NCBI GenBank assembly: GCA_015657535.1
Contig: JADHZB010002089.1
Location: forward strand, 4,824 to 24,959
Source of the DNA: Nephromyces sp. MM_2019
Lineage: Eukaryota; Apicomplexa; Aconoidasida; Nephromycida
Direction of reading: 5' to 3'
DNA: 20,136 bases
The translations under genes were made by a program, and so were the position numbers. Positions 13,375-20,136 of this stretch are shown piece by piece. The notes below the pieces were generated by a model. That model saw only the letters and a list, made by a program, of their open reading frames with translations, searched no databases and had not been told where the DNA came from. The stretch's first letter is position 1. Each line of letters opens with the position of its first letter.

Positions 13375-16300
13375 GTGTGTGTATTGTAGTTGAGATTGTG
13401 TGTGTTGTGTGTTGGTATAGAATAGGTTGTGTGTGCATTGGAGTTAATGGGCCTCTGTGTTTCTATTGGAGTTAACCAGATTGTGTGCGTTAATGCTCCT
13501 GCATATCACTAATTTTATGTAGGAGAGCTACGAATGAGCGATGAAATCAGTTTGGCTTGTGGAATTTGTTCGGCTTTTTCCGTGTTTGTGTGTATGTGTT
13601 CCATGTTTATTTATTTGTGGTATATGTGTGGGCTTGTTCCCTGTGAGCTGACTCGTGCTGACTGTGTGTGTGTTCATATTTGCCTTCTTTCTACCTTTAG
13701 CCATAGCCGTAGCCTATGCAGAGCAGGGAGCCATACTTTATCTTGCTTCAAGAGGTGTGAAAGCTCTAAATGAAGTTGCCGCTGATTGCAAGAAGGCTGG
13801 AGCTCAGGTATGCAGGGTTGGTGTGTGCTTGAGTGTGTGTAAGATGTGCTGTACATACACTGCTATGAAGTTGAGGCAGAGCACTTATCGGTACTGAGTC
13901 TCTCACTGTAGAACTCCTGGAATTGCCATACGCTGCCTCCTCCTGCCCACACATGGGCTGTGCACACACCGGCTGGGATTTGTGCTTGGTTTAAAGCGTG
14001 TGTTCTTTGAAATATGTGTGTTTCTGTGTGATCTCAAGTGTGTGTGTGCTTTTGTCTGTGTGTCCTCTTAAGGGCGTGTTCTCTCAAGCGTGTGTGCTCT
14101 TGTGTGCTATCAAGTGCATGTGTTTTTTGGTCACTTCGAAGCTGCTGTCTCACGAGCTCAGCCTATTCTTTTTCTAGTTGTTATCCGATCTGTGTGTGAA
14201 AATGGCCCCTAAACCCTCGATCTACCTGCTAGGGGATAATATTTAGTAATAAGCCCCCTACACAATTCACAGCAATACACATGCACATGGCCTAATAATC
14301 TACCATGATGTGAAGTAATGTGGAAGATAACCTTCAAGGAGCTTCATCTTTATAGTGTTCCCTCCTTCCCATACGTCCAATGAGATTTGCTCGTCCTCAG
14401 TTTTCTTGGTTTTTTCATGCAGTGTACGTACACCGGGAAGCTGGAACTTTCTTACATCACCCCCACCGCTTGCTTATTCCGTGCGTGTGTGTGGGTGTGT
14501 GTACGTATGAATGTGTGTGTCTGATTCTTTGTATGTGCCTGATTATGTATGATTATTTTTGTCTCATCATCTTGTCTGTGCTTCGCTCAATATTACCTTA
14601 TGTGTGTCTCTAACAATGTACTTGTGCGTGTTTCTTTTCTTGTGTGTCGCTCACTGTCTCCTTGCGTGCGTGTGTCTCTCTCATTCCCCCATACTCTTTC
14701 AAACCTTTATCCCGTGTGTATGTGTTGATTTCCTCACAGTCTGTTGAAGTATTTGAACTTGATGCTTCTAATGAAGCGAATGTGAAGAGCTTAGCGAATA
14801 CTCTGTTGAGTGAGAAGTATCAGAGCTACGGCGTTGATGTGTTGGTAAACAACGCAGGTGTGTTGAATACTCTCAACGCTTTGAATGGAGATGTTGACTC
14901 AGTAACACACTGCTTAACAGTTAACGTAGCTACTCCGATTATCCTCACTCGAATGTAAGTGTGAGGGGTGTGGGGGGTGTGGGGGGTGTGTTGGGTGAGT
15001 GTGGGTGTTTGTCAGAGTGTCTGTGTGTGAGATTTTATGTGAGTGGCTGTTTGTGAGTTTTTTATGAACATCTGTATGAGTGTATGAGGGAGTGCATGAG
15101 TGTGTAAAGGTGTGTGTCAATGTGCATGAGTAAATGAGGCTTATGTGAGCGCATGAAATATATATAGAGCTTGGCTGAGTATGTGTGTGTGTTGATAAAC
15201 ATGCCTACTATTATACATCAATTGAAGAGTGGTTGTGTTTACGATTATTTTGTTGTGTGTGTATTTACACGTATGTGTGTGTGTGTAGACATATGTGCAC
15301 TTGCTTTTTTATAGGTTATCACCTCAGATGATCAGCAGAGGTGAAGGCTCTATAGTTAACATCGGAAGCTTAGCGGCAGTTGAGACTTGGGAAGGATCTG
15401 GTGTGTATTCAGCCTCGAAGTTTGGATTGAGGGGTTGGTCTCAAGGAGTCTTCAAAACTCTAAAGCCTCACAATGTCAAAGTAAGAGGGGGGTGAGGTGG
15501 GTGGTGAGATGGTTGAAAGAGAAGGGTAAAGGCTGGTGGTGAAGGAGATATGTGAAGGAGGATGTGAAAACAAGGGGGCTAAACGATAGGATAGATAAGC
15601 TAGGGTAAGGGAAGTTAGGCTTTCGTGGAGCAAAGTATGAGGGATTTTGATGAAGAGCGTTGTGTATTTCAGACTTTAGTATAGCGATGCGGGATGTAGG
15701 GGACTTAGTTGTGTCTGTTAAAAGCATATTCATTCTATTGATACAGGGAAAACGACGAATTTTTTGATTTTTTGTCGCATTGCGAGTAATTTACTTTGAG
15801 ATTGAGTTTTGCAGCTCTTTTGCTGTGGCTTGCCCTTTATGTGAGTTTGCACCTCTTCGTCAAGGGATTGGGCACGCTGTTGTTTCCCTTTCGTGAGCGT
15901 TTAGCCAGCTATGTGATGATCATACTTGTGAGTGTGCTTGGCTGGCAGCTCTGGGCTGTACTTGCTGTGGTTTTTTGCCTTTCCGGTTTTATTTTGAGTA
16001 AATATCAGTTTCTTCATTTTCTTCTTCTTCTTCTTCTTCTTCTCCCCCCTCGTCAAGCATTTTTGAACGTTTGTTCTGCTTTTTGCAGGTACTTCTCATC
16101 AATCCGGGTTATGTGAATACCGAAATGGTGCAGATCTTCAAAGGTGAGTGATGAGTATGCAGTCAATTGGGTTATACATAGACCCGTTTAGTTTTTGTAT
16201 TTCCCTCCTCCCGAGGGTATCCTATAAGCCTTGAAGAAGCTTCAAACAGTGTCTCTCCATGCTCGTTAGGATTGCATAGTTGCATGGGTGTGCAAAAGTT

Positions 16301-16796
16301 TCACACACAGTGCTAGAGTGTGTGTCTTCAGTATGTGTACGTAAGCACACAAGGATATATAGATCACTTAACACACTCTGCTGAAGGGGTAGTTACTCCT
16401 TGAGGATTAGCTTGTACGTACACTCGCCAGGTAGCGCTTCAGCTATCAAATTCTCTTGCTGTTTCCTCAGGTGTAAACTTTGAAAAGGTTATTCAGACTA
16501 AGGATATTGCGGAGGTTGCTTTGCTTCCTTTTAGGTAAGTGTATGTACACCTGGTAGATGGTTAGGCGTGTGTGTGTAAATTTTCTGGGCTTCCGGCCGG
16601 TTTTTGTGTGTAATGAGTGAGTTTTGCCTATACTGCAATCGTGGCTGCTATGCTATTCTCGCATAAGAAGAGGTGCAAAACACACACGGATTTACGAAGC
16701 TCTACTCTCTGCAGATGCAGCATCCACGCTTGCCCCGAAGAGGTAACTGTTCGTGTCACTGGAAATCCACATGAACCTATTCCAGTTGTCAACTAA
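13314..16796 (+). CDS. Short-chain dehydrogenase/reductase (classical SDR), complete, seven exons
   Basis: Exons 13314-13374, 13701-13807, 14740-14954, 15315-15480, 16089-16143, 16471-16534 and 16715-16796 total 750 bases: 249 residues and TAA, the usual length of a classical SDR. Seen: cofactor motif TGASRGIG (residues 12-19), Asp64 after strand beta-3, NNAG (93-96), Asn118, Ser146, Tyr159 and Lys163 in YSASK, with the correct 13-residue Ser-Tyr spacing, and the NPGYVNTEM turn (188-196). The ASRG at the end of beta-2 suggests NADP(H) preference. It should reduce a carbonyl or oxidise an alcohol on a small substrate; FabG-like and sepiapterin-reductase-like members are both possible. No targeting signal, so probably cytosolic. 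Every phase agrees. It is head-to-head with the unknown coiled-coil gene. Confidence 0.93.
13701..13807 (+). CDS. SDR exon 2
   Basis: After CTACCTTTAG, phase 1; residues 21-56 including the beta-2 end YLASRG. Donor GTATGC. Exons 1 and 2 share no long open frame. Confidence 0.92.
14740..14954 (+). CDS. SDR exon 3
   Basis: After CCTCACAG, phase 0; residues 57-127 with LDAS (Asp64), DVLVNNAG and TVNVATP (Asn118). Ends with two bases of Met128 before GTAAGT. Confidence 0.94.
15315..15480 (+). CDS. SDR exon 4, active-site exon
   Basis: After TTTTTTATAG; residues 128-183 with IVNIGS (Ser146), VYSASKFG (Tyr159, Lys163) and FKTLKPHNVK; donor GTAAGA, phase 0. It carries the catalytic Ser-Tyr-Lys set. 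Confidence 0.94.
15796..16013 (+). other. Hydrophobic open frame inside SDR intron 4
   Basis: A non-repetitive, TG-poor stretch within the 608-base intron. It is open on plus and reads two membrane-like segments (LLLWLALYVSLHLFV and VMIILVSVLGWQLWAVLAVV). It has no early ATG but is preceded by GTTTTGCAG and contains two GTGAGT donors. The SDR chain is complete without it, so it is a cassette-exon candidate, a nested gene piece or chance. Confidence 0.25.
16089..16143 (+). CDS. SDR exon 5
   Basis: After a long (TTC)n pyrimidine tract and TTTTTGCAG; VLLINPGYVNTEMVQIFK plus one base of Gly202; donor GTGAGT. The PG motif downstream of the active site is typical of classical SDRs. Confidence 0.92.
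16471..16534 (+). CDS. SDR exon 6
   Basis: After TTTCCTCAG; GVNFEKVIQTKDIAEVALLP then F and two bases of Arg223. This is the helix that follows the flexible substrate loop. The donor GTAAGT overlaps the start of a GTGTATGTACAC word (16539-16550). Confidence 0.9.
16715..16796 (+). CDS. SDR exon 7, C-terminus
   Basis: After CTCTGCAG; CSIHACPEEVTVRVTGNPHE then PIPVVN and TAA at 16794-16796. Phase fits exon 6. Confidence 0.9.
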
Positions 16797-16902
16797 TAAG
16801 CAACTTTTGGGCTTTGATTGGAGTGTGTGTGTTTTAGGGGTACTTTGTTGTGGCTGCAGGAGTATCGCATATCCAGCTAATAGGATGTTTGCTACCCTCA
16901 TG

Positions 16903-17050
16903 GGGTGTGTGGTACCCTTCTATGGTATCTTATACCTCCCTCAAGGGTGTTTCGTACCCATCCCCCTTTAGGGTGTATCATACCCCCCACTCCCCAAGGG
17001 CGTATCGTAACCATCCCTCCCCTGAGGGTGTATCAAACCCCCTCCATGGC
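16903..17050. repeat. Tandem repeat of 26-28 bp, GGGTGTATCRTACCC core
   Basis: GGGTGT/GGGCGT cores begin at 16903, 16945, 16971, 16998 and 17026, with a shorter variant (ATGGTATCTTATACC) near 16923. Spacings are 26, 27 and 28 bp after the first. The core is itself nearly palindromic (GGGTGTATCATACCC). It starts about 105 bp past the SDR stop and could lie in its 3' UTR. Confidence 0.85.
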
Positions 17051-18439
17051 CCGCGTGGCTGCGTACCTCAATAGGTTATAGTTTTATCTGCTTAACCATG
17101 TGTGTGATGACAGGCAAAGAGGTAGAAGTAGGGGTGTATGCACACCCCCCTGTGTGTGCGTGTTGATAGCGAAATGCAGATGTGTGTCTTGTGCGTTAGA
17201 CTTTGTTATGTATAGCTTTAGGCTATAGAAATAGCTCACGCGCGAAAGTATGGTGACTTTACTAACGACAGTGAAGGAGTAATAGTGGACGCTGCTCCTC
17301 CCCCCGTCAGAGTTCTTCGCATAGGGATGTGTTGTCGGTTGGCGTGTGTGTGTGTGTGTGTGTGGCTTCAGAAGTGGCATGGGCTGAGTGTATATCCTCT
17401 CTAAAGAGAAGTTGCTAGTGTTTTTGGGGGTGTATGTACACTGATAAGCAGTATGATGGTGGGGGGCATGAAGCTTAACGCCAGGAGTTAAGCTCCAGTG
17501 CTTGAAAGTATAGAAGGTAATGAAGCAGAATGTCGGCGTGTGTGTTGGTGTGAGTTGATGTGTGTGTTGTGTGCGTGTTGAGTGTGTGTATGGATATGTG
17601 TGTGCGTTTATCTGTGTTTCAGCATATGTGTCTTGGTATGTGTGTGGGTGTATGTTTCTGGGTACGTGAATGTGTGCGCGTTGGTACGTGTATGTGTGCG
17701 CATTGGTATGTACGTGTTTCTTTGTGTGTTCATGCGTATATGCATGTGTTTGTGCTTCTGTGCGTGTGTGTTGCTGTCTGCGTGCTCTCGTGTGCGCGGC
17801 AGCGTGACTGGGACTTCTCAAAGTGCTATACCAATGAACACAGTTACGCGCACAAGCATCAAAAAGATTAGACACGCTCACGAGCAACAGATACCTTATA
17901 AATACACAACCGCAGGATAAAAGCTCCGACAAGAACTGGAAACCCCTTAAAAGCATGCATAAAAGTGCCAGCAACCGCACACACACAGCCGCAGTACACC
18001 ATACACGGAAACACACACAGGTGATGCTCCCCTCATACACACCTATCAACCCTGACACAGGGGGGGGGCATCGGGTGCTCCCCCCTTGCCCTCCACTTCC
18101 GGGGGAGCAACACACAAGCCACCAAAACCGCCGCGAAAAAAGCTTAAAAAAGCCTAGTTTAAAGCTTATTTACCTGCGCACCGCAGTAGGTGTGTATACA
18201 CTGATCTATTAGATAAGAGGAAGCTTGAGGGCCCGCTACTATAGTAGGGTTACTATACTGTTATACACTTTAGTAGGTGTGTATGGTGTGCACTCCAATC
18301 GACGTTGTGTGTGCGTGGGAGGTGTGTGCATAATGCCATTGAGGTGGGGTTTGGCAGGTGCATGCGTAATGACCTTCAATTGGTGGGAGCGGGGTGTACA
18401 TACACTGCCATTCAACTGGTGTGTATGGGGCTTACATAC

Positions 18440-18491
18440 ATTGCCATGCACTCGCCTGAAGTTTCTGAGCCATTCGCGAAACTCCTTTCAT
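18440..18491 (-). CDS. Weak candidate first exon of a small gene
   Basis: ATG at 18491 opens MKGVSRMAQKLQASAWQ and then meets a strong GTATGT donor after 18440. No phase-1 continuation could be fixed; a stretch ending before GTATCT (FLSELLSCGCVFI, about 17940-17905) is one possibility. Without the splice the frame stops after two more codons. Confidence 0.2.
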
Positions 18492-19191
18492 TTTGCAGGC
18501 GAAAGTGCCTTAAAAACTCCTTAGTTTCCTCTATAAAGCGATGAATCCCCTGCTGTGTGTGCTATGTATCTGTGTGTAAAATGCTGCAACTTCACTGATG
18601 AAAGTAGTCAGATATGAAAGTCTTAGTGTACATATACGCCATTTGGACAAATCTGCGTTGGTTCAAGGTATTCAAGTCACCTTACAATAGGTAGAAGAGC
18701 AGCTGCTGAACCATCTACATGCGTGTGTGTGGGGGTATGGGTCGGTATGTGTGGATGAAGGTCTGCATGTGAGTTTAGGTCGGCGTGCGAGGCGTACCTC
18801 TCTGTGTGTGTTAACCTCTGTGAGGTCTAACTATCTATTAGGCCCAACTGTGCGAGTTAAACCCATGTGTGTGCACCACCGCTGCGTGTGAAATTCCTCT
18901 GAAGCACCGCACAATTAGCTCTACAGAGAAGGTGGCGACTACCCACACATGCACCTTGCATCAAAGCTGCTAGGAAGCACGACAAAGTATAGGACACAGC
19001 ACTATGTGCAGGTAGAGGACGCTGTGTGTGTGGAATTCTAACCAGCCAATTCTAAACCTCTACATTTTCCCCGACTGAATTGGTGCTCCAGTCTATATCC
19101 CAAATACACACAAGCACTCGGAAACACAAAGGCATATACACAGAAACATCCAAGCACACACGTACACACACACAGATCCTACACACACCCC

Positions 19192-19347
19192 TCAAATCCC
19201 CTCCTTCTCTTCCTGCTGCTTCAGCCTCTGAAGAATCATCTGACGAGTTTTTATGAGGATTTCCCGGTAGAATTGAACGAGAAGCTTCCATTTGGCGGGA
19301 TCGTTAAGGAGCTCCTCAAAAGCAGGGAATTTCTGAAGTACAACTTC
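19192..19347 (-). CDS. Unrecognised helical protein, last exon
   Basis: After CTCCTTTACAG; 51 codons and TGA. Contains FPAFEELLNDPAKWKLLVQF and a Gln/Glu/Lys-rich tail. The TGA lies at 19194-19192, followed by CA-rich flank. Confidence 0.78.
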   Translation of the reverse strand, partial: EVVLQKFPAFEELLNDPAKWKLLVQFYREILIKTRQMILQRLKQQEEKEGI

Positions 19348-19808
19348 CTGTAAAGGAGGAGGTATAGTGTGTGAGATTGTGTTAAACTTCACACACACAC
19401 ACACACACACACAGAGGGAGGGGGGAGTTAGGCTGTTAGATACACACACACAGACGCACATACACTGTGAAAGCCAGATGGGAGGGGAGTTTGGTAGTTA
19501 GATAAAACGCGCTCACTCTGAGAGAAAGGAGGAGTCTTCGTGTAGGTACATACACTGTTACAGAGAATGAATGTCATGAGGATAAACATACACACACACT
19601 TTGCCAGGGCGAGGTGATATCATGCACACACAAGAAGTTTCCTGAGATACTTGAGAATAAAACCACATACGCCATAGAGAAGCTTTCAGGCAGAGAATCT
19701 ATCTCGCACACACAAAGAAATTCATACCTTCAGCTTGGAATCCTTAAGGTTAAACATTAACAGTATCCTCTGCCTCAACTTCTCAACGTTTTCATCCTTC
19801 GAGAGTAC
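19192..19808 (-). CDS. Unrecognised helical protein, C-terminal exons (gene enters from the right)
   Basis: Exons 19808-19728 and 19347-19192 join in phase 0 into 78 residues: VLSKDENVEKLRQRILLMFN then LKDSKLK; EVVLQKFPAFEELLNDPAKW, then KLLVQFYREILIKTRQMILQ and a basic/acidic tail ending KEEGI-like (EEKEGI) with TGA at 19194-19192. It looks like an all-helical C-terminal domain. I recognise no family. The intron (19348-19727) has CA tracts and a near copy of the 12-bp word at 19544. The gene runs convergent to the SDR gene. Confidence 0.75.
19728..19808 (-). CDS. Unrecognised helical protein, penultimate exon
   Basis: After CATATGCAG and before GTATGA; exactly 27 codons, VLSKDENVEKLRQRILLMFN then LKDSKLK. 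Phase 0 at both ends. Confidence 0.75.
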
Positions 19809-19896
19809 CTGCATATGATGCACACACACACACACACAATATCATTTGAAGTTAAGTGCAGCATCCTAAACTTAAAGTGATACATACAAGATTTAC

Positions 19897-19910
19897 CAGG
19901 AAGCAGTATC
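19897..19910 (-). CDS. Possible 14-base upstream microexon of the same gene
   Basis: GATACTGCTTCCTG lies between CGAAAAG and GTAAAT; in the frame required by the next exon it reads YCFL. The donor is good and the acceptor is poor. Confidence 0.25.
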
Positions 19911-20136
19911 CTTTTCGCACATACCCCAACACACACAACACCCCTCCCCACTCACGACTCTACACATACAATAGCTCCTCTAAACTCCCCTGCCCCTACC
20001 AACGCCCCTCCCGATACAAAACTCAGGATATATATGTCAATACCCTTTCCCCACACATCCACATAGCATTCCTCACCATACAAAACAGCCACACACACAA
20101 ACTCCCCCTCTATCTCCAGAATACCGCCCTCCCCCC

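Larger units (their letters stand above)
295..18405. repeat. Dispersed 12-bp word GTGTAYRTACAC (19 exact copies)
   Basis: Exact copies start at 295, 933, 1471, 4579, 5078, 5619, 5733, 6340, 6962, 7597, 8177, 8234, 8289, 9382, 9525, 14422, 16539, 17430 and 18394. Near copies start at 1533, 1727, 2347, 4283, 7792, 13849, 15259, 16412, 17134, 18190, 18626 and 19544. The centre is TA, CG, TG or CA, so about two thirds of the exact copies are perfect palindromes. Many extend to GGTGTAYRTACACC. All lie in introns or gene flanks. The listed span is the range of exact copies, not a continuous element. Confidence 0.9.
16797..19191. other. Convergent intergenic region
   Basis: Holds a 26-28 bp tandem repeat (16903-17050), TG/CA-rich stretches with pure TG near 17343-17362, a G run at 18061-18068 and five exact or near copies of the 12-bp word (17134, 17430, 18190, 18394, 18626). 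The 343-codon open frame on minus (18115-17084) is a low-complexity artefact. Apart from a weak candidate exon at 18440-18491, I see no gene. Confidence 0.65.

Noticed and set aside
15476..15733. Minus-strand open frame in SDR intron 4 (MNMLLTDTTKSPTSRIAI...)
   Set aside because: It lies antisense to the purine-rich start of the SDR intron; Ser/Leu-rich with no motif.
16903..17050. CRISPR-like array
   Set aside because: Repeats differ among units, the spacing leaves no true spacers, and the host is a eukaryote; it is a minisatellite.
17084..18115. 343-codon open frame on the minus strand, the longest in the window
   Set aside because: Mostly His/Thr/Tyr-rich text from CA repeats joined to unrelated pieces. 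It includes several donor-like sites and no domain. Long stop-free runs are expected in CA/TG-rich DNA.

Overview
The window is nuclear DNA of an intron-rich eukaryote. The genes are split by GT-AG introns of about 180 to 930 bases, filled with (TG)n/(CA)n-like sequence. The exons stay in phase across these introns and spell recognisable conserved proteins. No bacterial operon signals, rRNA, tRNA or CRISPR are visible. I cannot name the organism; a protist is my best guess. Most long open frames here are artefacts of low-complexity TG/CA sequence, which lacks stop codons.

Layout. (1) 21-1967, plus: the last four exons of an aldehyde dehydrogenase of the succinate-semialdehyde dehydrogenase type; its 5' part lies outside the window. 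(2) 1968-about 4340: convergent intergenic region with a 33-bp minisatellite, a second degenerate minisatellite and CA tracts. (3) 10214 down to 4341, minus: an 11-exon gene for a coiled-coil protein of about 470 residues, most like the Bfr1 (nuclear segregation protein/mRNP) family. (4) 13278 down to about 10633, minus: fragments of an unrecognised coiled-coil gene with an incomplete exon chain. (5) 13314-16796, plus: a complete seven-exon short-chain dehydrogenase/reductase of 249 residues, starting only 35 bp from the first recognised exon of the divergent gene 4. (6) 16797-19191: intergenic, with a 26-28 bp tandem repeat and TG-rich DNA. (7) 19910 down to 19192, minus: the last exons of an unrecognised helical protein that enters from beyond the right edge.

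The genes do not form an obvious pathway: two are NAD(P)-dependent oxidoreductases, one is a probable ribosome/mRNP-associated protein and two are unknown.

The strongest unexplained signal is a 12-bp palindrome-like word, GTGTA-YR-TACAC, often extended to GGTGTAYRTACACC. It occurs 19 times exactly and at least 12 more times with one or two changes. It lies almost once per intron and in the gene flanks, and never in an exon I could define. It is the best candidate here for an undescribed regulatory, RNA-processing or chromatin element.
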